This document shows positions 42,573 through 51,716 of a DNA stretch of 64,000 nucleotides, in pieces (the stretch's first letter is position 1; each line of letters starts with the position of its first letter). The notes below the pieces were generated by a model. That model did not search any database. It had not been told where the DNA came from and worked only from the letters and a program-made list of their open reading frames with translations. The stretch comes from Bin87 sp965220095. Its GTDB lineage: Bacteria > Chloroflexota > Dehalococcoidia > Lucifugimonadales > UBA3495. Made by a program: the position numbers and the translations under genes. The stretch lies in contig OZ244805.1 in NCBI GenBank assembly GCA_965220095.1, positions 2,294,001 through 2,358,000 on the forward strand, written 5' to 3'.

Positions 42573-44153
42573 ATGATTGACCTTCTCATAACCAACGGAC
42601 AGGTGATCGACGGTACCGGCAGTCCGGGCTTCTATGCTGCGGTTGCCGTCTCCGGCGACACGGTGGCGGTGCATCGCGGCGACGACGCCGACCTGCGACT
42701 CAACGCCGCGCGGGTCATTGACGCTACCGGGCACGTGGTTTGCCCCGGTTTTGTCGACCTGCACTCCCATGCCGGGCTGACCATTCTGGGCGAACCGCAC
42801 CACGACCCGAAAGTGCGCCAGGGCGTTACTACCGAGCTGGTGGGCATTGATGGCATCTCCCATGCGCCCTTCAAGAATCAGGAAGAATTGCACCGCTACA
42901 TCTGGCTGGACTCCGGCCTCAACGGGTACCCGCCAATGCCCGCCGATTGGCTGACGGTGGCGGATATGCTCGGCAAGTACGACGGAACGGTGGCCATCAA
43001 CATCGCCTATATTCTCGGTAACTCGCCAGTGCGAATCTGGAGCGTGGGATGGAACGAGCGGGCGGCCACATCTGCCGAGATTGCCGATATGCAGTCCGTC
43101 GTGCGTGAGGCGATGGAAGAGGGAGCGTGGGGGTTGTCCACGGGCCTCGACTACCCCCCGGGCGCCTACGCCGACACTGACGAACTGGTTGCCCTATCGG
43201 AAACTGCGGCATCGCTGGGCGGCATCTACCACACGCATACCCGGGCCAGCCTGCTCAGCCAGGGTCACCTGGCGCCGTGGCACGAGGCGGTGGAAATCGG
43301 GCGGCGCAGCGGCATACCCGTGCACCTGACCCACTACCGGCAGAGCGTTTCCGGCGTCGGCAGCCACCTGGGTCATTTGGGGCTGGTAGAGGACGCGCGC
43401 GCCGAGGGTATCGACTGCACGTTCGACTGTTATACCTATCCGTTCTCCGGTACCACAGTAACCATCGGGCTGCCCCATTGGGCCAAGGACGGTGGCCCGG
43501 AGCGGCTGATGGCGGCGTTGCAGGATTCCGACGACCGCCAACGGCTGAAACATGAATTATCCCCAAGCCGGCTGTACAACAACTGGCTGACCAACTTCAC
43601 CCAACCCGAGAACCAGCAGTACGACGGCAAACTCATCACCGACATCGCCGAGATGCGCGGCCAGGATCCGGCGGACGCGTTGTTCGACCTGCTGGTGTCG
43701 GAGAATCTGGGTATCAGCACCGTGGGCCTGGGCACCAACGCCCAAACCCTCTACGCCTTCGTGTCCCATCCCTATGGCATGATCGCATCCGACGCTATCC
43801 TGTTTGGTGAGTATCCCAACCCGCGAACCTACGGCTGTTTTCCCATCGTGCTGGCCGAGTTCGTGCGGGCCGAGCAACACCTCCGGCTGCCCGAAGCCAT
43901 TCGCAAGATGACCTCTTTCCCGGCGCAACGGCTGGGTCTGCCCGACCGGGGCATCCTGCGGGACGGGTTCAAAGCCGATATCGTGGTGTTCAACCCGGAC
44001 ACTGTCAAAACTCACGCCACCAGGGAAGACCCCAAGCACTACCCGGTGGGGATCGAATACGTGATAGTCAACGGGCAGGTGGTGATCCAGCAGGGTGAAA
44101 ACACCGGCGCCCTGCCTGGTCGTGCGTTGCGCCGTGGGCGCGCCGCTACCTGA
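42573..44153 (+). CDS. N-acyl-D-amino-acid deacylase family amidohydrolase
   Basis: A 526-residue metal-dependent amidohydrolase of the D-aminoacylase group. N-terminal MIDLLITNGQVIDGTGSPGF, metal-binding PGFVDLHSHAGL, VRQGVTTELVGIDG, and the family segment GAWGLSTGLDYPPGAYADTDELVAL, IYHTHTRAS, HLTHYRQS, and IASDAILFGEYP are visible, with an ending of PDRGILRDGFKADIVVFNPDTV. It probably deacylates N-acyl-D-amino acids or a related amide. The Cys found in some members (H-x-C) is not obvious. A NUDIX gene follows after 10 bp. Confidence 0.9.
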   Translation: MIDLLITNGQVIDGTGSPGFYAAVAVSGDTVAVHRGDDADLRLNAARVIDATGHVVCPGFVDLHSHAGLTILGEPHHDPKVRQGVTTELVGIDGISHAPFKNQEELHRYIWLDSGLNGYPPMPADWLTVADMLGKYDGTVAINIAYILGNSPVRIWSVGWNERAATSAEIADMQSVVREAMEEGAWGLSTGLDYPPGAYADTDELVALSETAASLGGIYHTHTRASLLSQGHLAPWHEAVEIGRRSGIPVHLTHYRQSVSGVGSHLGHLGLVEDARAEGIDCTFDCYTYPFSGTTVTIGLPHWAKDGGPERLMAALQDSDDRQRLKHELSPSRLYNNWLTNFTQPENQQYDGKLITDIAEMRGQDPADALFDLLVSENLGISTVGLGTNAQTLYAFVSHPYGMIASDAILFGEYPNPRTYGCFPIVLAEFVRAEQHLRLPEAIRKMTSFPAQRLGLPDRGILRDGFKADIVVFNPDTVKTHATREDPKHYPVGIEYVIVNGQVVIQQGENTGALPGRALRRGRAAT

Positions 44154-44163
44154 CGACACCCGA

Positions 44164-44694
44164 ATGATAGAGTCGATATCACCTGAGTACCGATTCTGTC
44201 CCCGGTGCAGTCTACCGCTGTTGCTGGCGATCCGGGGCGGGTTACCCCGAGCGCGCTGCTCAGGATGCGGCTTCGTACACTTCCGCAACCCGGCAGTTGG
44301 CGTGGCGGTGGTGGTTATGGACGAGGACGGGCGGGTTCTGCTGGGCCGCCGCTCCGCCGGCGGCAACGAGGGGGCCTGGTGTATCCCGTGCGGTTACGTG
44401 GAATGGGGTGAAGATATCCGCGAGGCGGCCCGGCGGGAATTCAAGGAGGAAACGGGGCTCGACGTAACCATCGGCGACGTGTGCGCGGTACACTCCAACT
44501 TCCACAATCCCAACGCATTGACGGTGGGAGTGTGGTTTTGGGGCACGGTGGTTGGCGGGCAGGCGCTGGCCTCCGACGATCTGGACGCAGTAGGGTGGTT
44601 TCCGCCGGACGCACCTCCCGAACCGTTGGCTTTTGCGACGGACCAGATCGTGCTGGACGATTTGGCGCTCCGGTCAAACGCGGCGGCACCTTGA
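44164..44694 (+). CDS. NUDIX hydrolase with N-terminal zinc ribbon
   Basis: A 176-residue protein: a four-cysteine zinc ribbon (CPRCSLPL ... RCSGCGFVHFRNP, residues 11-40) precedes a NUDIX domain with box GYVEWGEDIREAARREFKEETGL, which holds the metal-binding R-E-x-x-E-E. The layout recalls NudC-type pyrophosphatases and the ADP-ribose/NADH group, but the NudC SQPWPFPxS motif is missing. It cleaves a nucleoside diphosphate linked to some moiety. The stop TGA overlaps the ATG of the next gene (TGATG), implying coupled translation. Confidence 0.88.
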   Translation: MIESISPEYRFCPRCSLPLLLAIRGGLPRARCSGCGFVHFRNPAVGVAVVVMDEDGRVLLGRRSAGGNEGAWCIPCGYVEWGEDIREAARREFKEETGLDVTIGDVCAVHSNFHNPNALTVGVWFWGTVVGGQALASDDLDAVGWFPPDAPPEPLAFATDQIVLDDLALRSNAAAP

Positions 44695-45485
44695 TGGGCA
44701 AACAGGCTGTAATCATTCAGCACATCGCCGTAGAAACGCTGGGCGGCAATTTCGAAACGGTTTTGCGGGATGCCGGGTTCGAACTGACGACAGTGCCGGT
44801 GTTCGCGGGCGCTCCCGATTTCACCGACTTTGATGCGCCCAGTCTGGCCGATGTCGACCTGATTGTGGCATTGGGCGGCCCGATGTCGGCCAACGATGAT
44901 TACAAGGCGCTGCGCCAGGAGATGGAATACCTGCGGGCTGCTGCGACCGGCGACCCTCCCACTCCAGTGGTTGGCATCTGCCTGGGCGCTCAGCTGCTGT
45001 CCCGGGCGCTGGGAGGCGAAGTCGCGCCCACGGGTGGCTACCAGTTCGGCCTGCGCAAGATTGACATAACCGCCGATGGCTTCGCCGACCCGGTGTTCAG
45101 CAACATCACTATGCCGCTGGTGCCGACGCTGCACGGTGAGCGGTTCTCGGCGCCGGCTGGCGGCACCCTGCTCGCGGAGGGCACTATGTTGCGGCGAGAT
45201 GGGGGTTACGTTCGCATCCCCATGGCGTTTAGGTATGGAATCTCCTACGGATTCCAGTTCGAGCCTCAACTGACGTTGGACGAGTTTCGCATCTGGAACC
45301 GCGAATTATTTGGCGACTACTCCCTGATGGGTGAGCGTTTCGACTCGGAGCAAGAGGCCGCCCGCAACCTGCGGGAATTCACGGCTTTTGCAGCGCTCCA
45401 CGAAGATCAAATGGCCCGGATGCTGCGGGCATTGTTGACACAAGCCGGTTTACCGACAGGCTCCTGGGATGGTAAAACTTGTTAG
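44694..45485 (+). CDS. class I glutamine-amidotransferase-like protein, altered triad
   Basis: A 263-residue protein with the GATase1 fold: IVALGGPMSANDD and the nucleophile elbow VGICLGAQLLSRALGG with Cys are intact. The segment normally Q-F-H-P-E reads YGFQFEPQLTLDEF, so the catalytic His and Glu are both replaced. A C-terminal extension of about 40 residues follows. It is likely not a standard glutaminase; it may use another His or act without ammonia transfer. Translationally coupled to the NUDIX gene, suggesting a shared nucleotide-related task. Confidence 0.8.
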   Translation: MGKQAVIIQHIAVETLGGNFETVLRDAGFELTTVPVFAGAPDFTDFDAPSLADVDLIVALGGPMSANDDYKALRQEMEYLRAAATGDPPTPVVGICLGAQLLSRALGGEVAPTGGYQFGLRKIDITADGFADPVFSNITMPLVPTLHGERFSAPAGGTLLAEGTMLRRDGGYVRIPMAFRYGISYGFQFEPQLTLDEFRIWNRELFGDYSLMGERFDSEQEAARNLREFTAFAALHEDQMARMLRALLTQAGLPTGSWDGKTC

Positions 45486-45500
45486 CGGAGGACATTCCAA

Positions 45501-46535
45501 ATGCTGCATTTGTTCCACCCCGGCGATAATCTGGATGGTTTGCACCGCATCTACGAGCTGGGCATACGGGCCAATCTGGTGTATATCGACCCGCCCTTTG
45601 CCACCAACAACGAATTTCTAATTGACGATTACCGGGCAAACAGCATCAGCGCGTCGGGCCGGCCAGCTTACTCTGACACGCTGAGGGGCAGCGCCTACCT
45701 GGAAGCTTTGCGACAAAGGCTGTGCGCTATTCGCAACGTGATGACGCCTACTGGCTCGGTTTATGTTCACATTGACGTAAAAATGGAGCACCACGTCCGC
45801 TTGTTGATGGATGAGGTTTTTGGGCCCGGTAACTTTCGCAACGCTATCACCCGCATCAAGTGCAACCCCAAGAACTTTGACTGCTATTCCTACGGCAATA
45901 TCAAGGACACGATCCTCTTCTACTCGATGTCGCCCGAGAAGATTACTTGGCACCCTCAGAAAGAGCCGTTAAGCGACGATGAGATAGCCAAACTCTACCC
46001 GTTCATCGACGCCGCCGGTCGCCGTTACACTACCACGCCACTGCACGCTCCCGGCATTACCGTCAACGGGGCGACCGGGCAGGTATGGCGAGATATGCTA
46101 CCGCCGGCGGGGCGGCACTGGCGTTACCCACCGGCAAAGTTGGATGATTTGGACACTGCCGGGCTGATTGAGTGGAGTTCAACCGGCAATCCGCGCAAAA
46201 TCCGGTACGCCAGCGAGGCCGCCGGCAAGCTCCCCCAAGACGTTTGGCTCTACAAAGACCCTCAGCGGCCTGAATATCCAACCCAGAAAAACGCCCGTAT
46301 GCTCGAACGCATCATTCGCACATCCTCAAATACCGGCGATACTGTCTTGGATTGCTATGCCGGCAGTGGCAGTACGCTGCTGACAGCGGCGCGGTTGGGG
46401 CAGCGGTTTATTGGGATGGACAATTCGCCGGCGGCGCAGAAGGTTATCGAAAAGCGCCTGCAGGATCGGCGGATTAAATACCAAACCACCCTCGCCGCCA
46501 ACACATCAACTTTCTCTGAAAGCGTCGCAGTATGA
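45501..46535 (+). CDS. site-specific DNA methyltransferase (N4/N6-type, beta class)
   Basis: A 344-residue N6-adenine or N4-cytosine methyltransferase. The catalytic motif LVYIDPPFATN is at residues 26-36, while the AdoMet-binding motif VLDCYAGSGSTLLTA is near the C-terminus, defining the beta (circularly permuted) class. The central part holds a target-recognition region (residues about 120-235). It starts 15 bp after the GATase gene and is followed by a truncated restriction-enzyme-like gene, so it looks like the surviving half of a restriction-modification system. Confidence 0.9.
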   Translation: MLHLFHPGDNLDGLHRIYELGIRANLVYIDPPFATNNEFLIDDYRANSISASGRPAYSDTLRGSAYLEALRQRLCAIRNVMTPTGSVYVHIDVKMEHHVRLLMDEVFGPGNFRNAITRIKCNPKNFDCYSYGNIKDTILFYSMSPEKITWHPQKEPLSDDEIAKLYPFIDAAGRRYTTTPLHAPGITVNGATGQVWRDMLPPAGRHWRYPPAKLDDLDTAGLIEWSSTGNPRKIRYASEAAGKLPQDVWLYKDPQRPEYPTQKNARMLERIIRTSSNTGDTVLDCYAGSGSTLLTAARLGQRFIGMDNSPAAQKVIEKRLQDRRIKYQTTLAANTSTFSESVAV

Positions 46536-46557
46536 ATATGCCGGCTCAACCGCCCCC

Positions 46558-46848
46558 ATGTCCATCGACTTTCGATGGCGAACCGGTGCTGTAACTTGCT
46601 ATGCAGCTCAAAAATACACCAGAGAAGGCGGCGGCAATCAGGACAATCAGTTCAACGAAGTTCAATCGTTGTTGCGGAATTTCCTGCAACGCATTAACAA
46701 CGACGTTGCGTTATTCGTTTTGGTTGACGGTCCATATTACAACCCAGCCCGGCTAGCCCAACTGCAAGCACTAGTTCGTTTGCAAAACCCGCGCAGTTAC
46801 GTCGCGAGTGTCAACGCCCTCCAGCCGATTCTCGCGAATATTGGCTGA
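46558..46848 (+). pseudogene. restriction-endonuclease-like C-terminal fragment
   Basis: A 96-residue ORF starting MSIDFRWRTGAVTCYAAQKY and continuing GGGNQDNQFNEVQSLLRNFL, VALFVLVDGPYYNPARLAQL. The phrase F-V-L-V-D-G-P-Y-Y followed by a final helix-strand occurs at the end of several type II restriction endonucleases. It begins just after the methyltransferase stop in another frame, and no room exists for the missing N-terminal part. Hence it is most likely the 3' remnant of the cognate endonuclease; the exact family is uncertain. Confidence 0.5.
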
Positions 46849-46992
46849 ACCTTTCGTTAGGCTAATCCGTTGTTTGACACTTGGCACGGTGGCGATTAAC
46901 CTGCTAGGCGTCAGGCGCGGCGGAATTTCCGCCGGAGTTTGACCGCTAAATTGCGCACGCTACGACACTGGATAGACTGGAGGCATTAGAAC

Positions 46993-47739
46993 ATGGCATA
47001 CGAAGGATTGATTGCCGAGCAAGTTTGGGTGGAGGGTCACGAGGGCGACCGCATCAACGCTTACCTGGCGCGTCCCCTGGGGTCTGGCCCGTTTCCGGCC
47101 GTAATGTTGTTCCACCATATGCCGGGCTGGGACGCAGCGACCAAGGAAATGGCGCGCAAACTTGCCCACAACGGCTACATCGCCATATCCCCCAACCTGC
47201 ACTACCGGGAGGGCAGCGACGACCCGTCGGCCAACAGCGCCAGCATCCGCGACAAGGGCGGTATGCCCGATGCCCGCACCCTGGGCGACGCCGCTGGCGC
47301 CATCGGCTACCTGCGCCACCTGGACGTGCACAACGGCAAGGTGGGCATCATCGGGTTCTGCTCCGGCGGACGCCAGGTATTCCTGGCTGCCTGCAAGTTG
47401 CAGGGCGTTGACGCCGCGGTCGACTGCTGGGGCGGCGGCGTAACTGCCCGCGACAGCGAGCCACCCACAGAGGCCATGCCCCACGCCCCCATCGAGTTCG
47501 TATCCGACCTAAGTTGCGCGTTGATGGGGTTGTTTGGCGAGGATGACGCCAGGCCGTCCATTGCCGAAGTGGAAGCCACCGATGCTGCCATCAAGGCGGC
47601 CGGCAAGTCCTGGGAATACCACACGTATCCAAACGCGGGCCACGGTTTCTTCGCCGTAGACCGGCCCAGCTACGCGGTGGAAGCAGCCAACCAGGGTTGG
47701 GAGCGGGTGTTCGAGTTCTACGGACGCCACCTCAGCTAA
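46993..47739 (+). CDS. dienelactone hydrolase family protein
   Basis: A 248-residue alpha/beta hydrolase of the DLH family, opening dienelactone-type lactones from aromatic degradation. AYLARPLGSGPFPAVMLFHH, the nucleophile Cys in VGIIGFCSGGRQVFLAA, Asp near GLFGEDDARPS, and His in YPNAGHGFFAVDRPSY form the Cys-Asp-His triad. GGAGG lies about 10 nt upstream of the ATG. A strong terminator ends the unit, so it is probably monocistronic. Confidence 0.92.
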   Translation: MAYEGLIAEQVWVEGHEGDRINAYLARPLGSGPFPAVMLFHHMPGWDAATKEMARKLAHNGYIAISPNLHYREGSDDPSANSASIRDKGGMPDARTLGDAAGAIGYLRHLDVHNGKVGIIGFCSGGRQVFLAACKLQGVDAAVDCWGGGVTARDSEPPTEAMPHAPIEFVSDLSCALMGLFGEDDARPSIAEVEATDAAIKAAGKSWEYHTYPNAGHGFFAVDRPSYAVEAANQGWERVFEFYGRHLS

Positions 47740-47766
47740 TCATCCGACAGGTTTTACCAAATGCCA

Positions 47767-47794
47767 GGGGCGGGTGCAAAACCCGCCCCTTTTT
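47767..47794 (+). terminator. rho-independent terminator after the DLH gene
   Basis: GGGGCGGGT pairs perfectly with ACCCGCCCC around GCAAA, followed by T5. Confidence 0.92.
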
Positions 47795-47816
47795 ATGACT
47801 GCCGGATGAGCCGGAA

Positions 47817-48335
47817 TTAGTCGGTGGATTCAAACGCCAACGTGGCGAAGCGCATGAAGATGCCGCCCCGGGGCGCCGCGAGGGGGCCGTTGAGGCAGAG
47901 GCAGGCGATCACGTAAGCGGCGCCCGGCTCGGCTGCCCCGCTGATTTCCACGCGGTGCGGAGCGTTCAGACCGACGATGCTGCCGAAAGCCCGGTCGATC
48001 TCGCCGTTCACCCACACTTCGCCGTAATTGTCGAAGTTGGTTTCGAACCAGACGCGAGAACCGCTTACGTCCGCCCCGTCGATGGTAACCGGCAAAGTTA
48101 CCGCGATGCGGTACCAGGCGAAAGTGAAACCCACCGACAGGCTCTGGCGCACGTTATCGCACTCGTCCCAGGCGGAGTCGTCGAAGTCCGCGAGGCGGGG
48201 CGGGGCTGCCAGCAGTCGTGCGGACAACCCCTCGTTGGGTTCGCCGGGAACCAGGCCAGGCGCCACCCGCCAGGGTCGTCCACCCACGGTGTTGCGTCCA
48301 TCGGGTGTGTTCAGATTAACAGCGAATCTCGGCAT
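47817..48335 (-). CDS. jelly-roll (GH2 sugar-binding-like) domain protein
   Basis: A 172-residue soluble protein resembling the galactose-binding jelly-roll domain of GH2 glycosidases: LADFDDSAWDECDNVR, FAWYRIAVTLPVTIDG, then RVWFETNFDNYGEVWVNGEI, then a final beta strand. No catalytic domain is attached. It may bind a carbohydrate or serve as a subunit for a nearby enzyme. It is 87 bp from the amidohydrolase on the same strand and may be cotranscribed. Confidence 0.65.
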   Translation of the reverse strand: MPRFAVNLNTPDGRNTVGGRPWRVAPGLVPGEPNEGLSARLLAAPPRLADFDDSAWDECDNVRQSLSVGFTFAWYRIAVTLPVTIDGADVSGSRVWFETNFDNYGEVWVNGEIDRAFGSIVGLNAPHRVEISGAAEPGAAYVIACLCLNGPLAAPRGGIFMRFATLAFESTD

Positions 48336-48422
48336 ATCGTGGACTCCTCGGGTCGGTAGAGTGTAGGTGTTGGCAGGACTTGGTTGCGTTGGGTAGTTTC
48401 AGCGGTGATGCCGAGGTCCAGG

Positions 48423-49232
48423 CTAGCGGAATTCCCAGAGGTTGGCGGCGGTTCCGCCGAACACCATTTCGCGAGTTTCGGTGCTGGGGTATTCAATCAG
48501 GTCCATCGGCAGGCGCAGGGCGTTGCGGTAGCCCTCCCGATTGGCGACGGGCGGGAAGTCGCTGCCCCACATCAGCCGGTCGCCGCCGAAAGCATCCACG
48601 GCCAGCTCGATGAGCGGCGGTACGTTGTCGAAGGGGATCGGCTGGCGGAATGGTATCGGCCTCGGACAGAACTCACCGAGCCCGGGTATTTTCATGTACA
48701 CATTCGGGTATTTTGACAGCGACAACGCCCGCTGGTAGACCTCCATCGGGACATCCCTGTCGGCACGGCCGGGGCCGAAGAATGCGCCCACGCCGGCCAG
48801 GTGTTCCATAACCACAGTCAGGTTCGGCAGCTCCTGGATAATCGCTTCAAACTCGGGATCGGCGTACTGCTCCACGGTGCCCATGACGCTGGCGACCACT
48901 CCCAGGTCGGCGCAACTGCGCCACAACGCCAAAGGATCGTCGCCGGGAGCACGCCAGCCGCAGTTGAACCGCAGCCCGTCAACTCCCTGATCGTGCAGTT
49001 CGGCCACTCTTTGTGGAGCGTCGGCCTGGGTGTGGTCCACGATGGCGATGACGGCAAAGCGTCCGGGGAATCGTTTGACCGACTCCACCAGATAGCTGTT
49101 GTCAAACACCCCGAAGAACTGGGTAAGGACTGCCTTGTCCACGCCCACCCGGTCCATCTCGTCCAGCAGAATTTCTACCGGCTCGAACCAGTAGGGGGAG
49201 GCGTGGCAATGCGTATCAATGATGGTGGGCAT
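48423..49232 (-). CDS. amidohydrolase family 2 (TIM-barrel) protein
   Basis: A 269-residue metal-dependent hydrolase or decarboxylase of the Amidohydro_2 family: IIDTHCHASPYWFEP carries the D-x-H-x-H-like metal site, GVDGLRFNCGW, LTVVMEHLAGVG has the next His region, and RLMWGSDFPPV the final metal Asp. Relatives open 2-pyrone-4,6-dicarboxylate lactone or decarboxylate aromatic acids. The ATG has AAGGAG 8 nt upstream. The SDR gene lies upstream on the same strand. Confidence 0.87.
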   Translation of the reverse strand: MPTIIDTHCHASPYWFEPVEILLDEMDRVGVDKAVLTQFFGVFDNSYLVESVKRFPGRFAVIAIVDHTQADAPQRVAELHDQGVDGLRFNCGWRAPGDDPLALWRSCADLGVVASVMGTVEQYADPEFEAIIQELPNLTVVMEHLAGVGAFFGPGRADRDVPMEVYQRALSLSKYPNVYMKIPGLGEFCPRPIPFRQPIPFDNVPPLIELAVDAFGGDRLMWGSDFPPVANREGYRNALRLPMDLIEYPSTETREMVFGGTAANLWEFR

Positions 49233-49253
49233 TTCGATAACTCCTTGCGAATA

Positions 49254-49321
49254 CCCCCTCTCCCCAGGTGGGAGAGGGTTGGGGTTAGGGGGAATTCGTC
49301 CTGCGACGGGTTCAGGACGAA
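49254..49321. repeat. two small palindromic repeats
   Basis: CCCTCTCCC/GGGAGAGGG (49255-49278) and TTCGTCCTG...CAGGACGAA (49293-49319) form adjacent hairpins between two genes. The first is the CCCTCACCC-CTCTCCC family; the second belongs to the TCGTCCTG-x-CAGGACGAACGG family seen also near 50300 and, in a variant form, inside the nested IS transposase. Confidence 0.7.
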
Positions 49322-49384
49322 CGGTTGCCCCCTACAAGAACGAGGTTTGGGTGAAAGAGGTTTGGGTGAGGGCAGTTGGTCGAA

Positions 49385-50140
49385 CTACGCCGCGGTGGTG
49401 CCGCCGTCGATGACCAACTCGGCGCCGGTTACAAAGGATGATTCGTCGGAGGCCAGGTAGATGGCGCCGTAGGCAATCTCGCTGGGCTTGCCCACGCGAC
49501 CCAACGGCAGGCGCTGCATCCGCAGGGCCATGTTGGCCGGGTCATTCAACGTGTCGGCAATCATGTCCGTCTCGATGGGGCCCGGGTGGATGGAGTTGGC
49601 CCGGATGCCTTCGCTGGCGTGTTGGATTGCCGTGGACTTGGTGAAGAGGCGAACGGATCCCTTGGTGGCCGTGTAACTGGCGGAGCCGTTGGGGCTGCCC
49701 ACCAGGCCGGCGGTGGAGGAAATGTTGATGATGGAACCGCCGCCGTTCTCTCGCATCGCCGGGATTGCGGCCTTGGTGCCCAGGAAAACGCCCTTGGAGT
49801 TGACGGCGAAGATGCGATCCCAGTCTTCCACGGTGGTCTCTTCGATGTTCTTGCGAATCAGGATGCCGGCGTTATTCAGCAGGATATCCAGCTTCCCGTA
49901 GGTGCTGATGGCAGTCTGGACTGCCGATTGCCAGTCGGACTCGTCGGTCACGTCCAGGTGGACATAGATGACGTTGTAGCCCAATTCCTGCAATTCGGCT
50001 TCGGTCTGCCGGCCCTGCTCGTCCAGGATGTCGCCGATGACGACACTGGCGCCCTCCTCGGCGAACATGCGGGCTTCCACCGCGCCCTGACCACGGGCGC
50101 CGCCGCTGATGATCGCTACCTTTCCTTCCAGTCTGGGCAT
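49385..50140 (-). CDS. SDR-family oxidoreductase
   Basis: A 251-residue classical short-chain dehydrogenase: cofactor motif ISGGARGQGAVEARMFAEEG, GDILDEQG (Asp after the second strand, suggesting NAD), ILLNNAGI, catalytic Ser in NISSTAGLVGS and SYTATKG with Tyr and Lys, and HPGPIETDM. It oxidises or reduces a secondary alcohol or ketone; similar to cyclopentanol-dehydrogenase-like SDRs. Next to amidohydrolases, probably part of ring or alicyclic substrate catabolism. Confidence 0.92.
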   Translation of the reverse strand: MPRLEGKVAIISGGARGQGAVEARMFAEEGASVVIGDILDEQGRQTEAELQELGYNVIYVHLDVTDESDWQSAVQTAISTYGKLDILLNNAGILIRKNIEETTVEDWDRIFAVNSKGVFLGTKAAIPAMRENGGGSIINISSTAGLVGSPNGSASYTATKGSVRLFTKSTAIQHASEGIRANSIHPGPIETDMIADTLNDPANMALRMQRLPLGRVGKPSEIAYGAIYLASDESSFVTGAELVIDGGTTAA

Positions 50141-50556
50141 GATGAACCTCCTGTAGATGACCCGTGCGTTGCGTCAATGTGGGTAATGGGCTTGATGTTG
50201 GTAATGACTTCACTTTATAGCGGTTGCGGGTGAGGTGCAACAAGCCGCACCCGGCCACCCAGGGCTTTGCGATTAGCCAGGCTTGCCGCGTTGGGGATGA
50301 TCCTGCGACAGGCTCGGGATGAGCGGGGGAGTTTGTTGGTGTGGCCTTTCGACAGGCCGAGGATGGGCCGAGGGATTTTTTTGGTGGGTGATCGAACGGC
50401 CGTGAGCCGGCCACTGCCGCGAGTTGTCTCCCAAACCCGGTTCCGGTGTAAACTGCCCAATATCAGACTGCCCAACATCAGTTGGAAGATCAGGGGTGCC
50501 TGGAAGCGGAACTGTACACACCCACCCGAGACCTGTGAATGGCAAGGAGCAATACG
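50141..50556. other. intergenic region with palindromic repeat pieces
   Basis: No gene seen. It holds degenerate repeat copies: CTGCGACAGGCTCGGGATGAG (about 50303-50323) and TTTCGACAGGCCGAGGATGG (about 50347-50366), and a short direct repeat CTGCCCAAnATCAG at 50455 and 50469. It separates the divergent SDR and amidohydrolase genes and must contain their promoters. Confidence 0.5.
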
Positions 50557-51411
50557 ATGGCGACTCGGACTCTCACAATTGACTCGCAAGTGCATGCCTA
50601 CGAGCGGGACCGCCCGGAACGTCCCTGGGCCGGCACCCTGCAGGGTCCCGCCGAGGTTACCGGCGACGATATGGTGGCGGCGATGGACGCCGTCGGCGTC
50701 GATGGGGCTTTGCTCGTATCGCCATTCTCAATGTACCGCTACGACGCCAGCTACGCCCTGGAAGTGTACGCAAAACATCCGAACCGGTTCGGTCTGATCA
50801 GGCCGTTTGATCCCGATTCGGAAACCATCGCCGAGGATATGGCCGAGTGGACCGGCACGCCGGGGGTGGTTGGGGCGCGCATCATGCTTACCTACCGGGA
50901 GTTCGAAGCAGACCACCCGGGCCTCAATGCGATACTCGCTGCCGGGGGTCGGGCAGGTGTTCCGGTAAACCTGATGTGTTCAACCAGGCTGCCCCTTTTC
51001 CGCGAATTGGCCCGTCGCAACCCCGATACACAGATGGTGGTTGATCACTTGGGTATCGCCCAGCCACCAGCGCCGCCGGCGGCGCCGGAACCCTTTGCTG
51101 ACCTGCCGGACGTGCTTGCGCTGGCCGAACTGGACAACGTAGCCATCAAGATTTCCGGGGCCGGCACGCTGTCGCATCAGCCATTCCCGTACCCGGATAT
51201 CTGGGAGCCGCTCCGCCGGATTTTCGACGCGTTCGGCTTTGAGCGCTGCCTGTGGGGCACCGACTGGACCAGGGCAGTGAACTCATTGAGCTATGAGCAG
51301 GGGGTTGAGGCTTTCCGGGTTACCGACCAGCTCTCGGAAGACGAGCGATTTGTGCTCATGGGAGGAGCCCTCGCCAAAATCTACAACTGGTCGCCCGGCG
51401 CGGCAGCGTAG
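50557..51411 (+). CDS. amidohydrolase family 2 (TIM-barrel) protein
   Basis: A 284-residue paralogue-type Amidohydro_2 protein: LTIDSQVHAYERDRPERPW, VDGALLVSPFSMYRYD, GVVGARIMLTYREF, TQMVVDHLGIAQPP, VAIKISGAGTLSHQ and CLWGTDWTRAVN with the metal Asp. The initial motif D-S-Q-V-H is divergent from D-x-H-x-H, so metal binding may rely on fewer ligands, as in pyrone-dicarboxylate hydrolase. ATG 50557 has AAGGAG 7 nt upstream; the earlier in-frame ATG 50539 does not. Confidence 0.85.
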   Translation: MATRTLTIDSQVHAYERDRPERPWAGTLQGPAEVTGDDMVAAMDAVGVDGALLVSPFSMYRYDASYALEVYAKHPNRFGLIRPFDPDSETIAEDMAEWTGTPGVVGARIMLTYREFEADHPGLNAILAAGGRAGVPVNLMCSTRLPLFRELARRNPDTQMVVDHLGIAQPPAPPAAPEPFADLPDVLALAELDNVAIKISGAGTLSHQPFPYPDIWEPLRRIFDAFGFERCLWGTDWTRAVNSLSYEQGVEAFRVTDQLSEDERFVLMGGALAKIYNWSPGAAA

Positions 51412-51491
51412 GCTGTCGAGGGGCCCGTGGCAAACCGGTCTACTGTCGCAGCCCAACGCTGGGGCAATACGCGCCGACCGGGAGCGGGAGA

Positions 51492-51567
51492 TGGTGGGCC
51501 GTGTGGGGATCGAACCCACGACACCCGGATTAAAAGTCCGGTGCTCTGCCAGCTGAGCTAACGGCCC
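51492..51567 (-). tRNA. tRNA-Lys (TTT)
   Basis: The reverse strand folds with acceptor GGGCCGT / ACGGCCC, D-arm GCTCAGCTGGCAGAGC, anticodon arm CCGGACTTTTAATCCGG with anticodon TTT, T-loop GGTTCGATCC, discriminator A and encoded CCA. 76 nt. Confidence 0.95.
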
Positions 51568-51716
51568 GAGGACGGCGGATGGCCTCCCGCGCGAAACGGC
51601 CTCTCGCGATAAAAAGTATAGCATAGGCGCCCGTTGAACCTTTCGGAATTGGGAATAACTGCGTACTGAATACCCTTGCCAAACGGCGGAACCGGGTGCA
51701 TAATTGCGCGTGTTAC

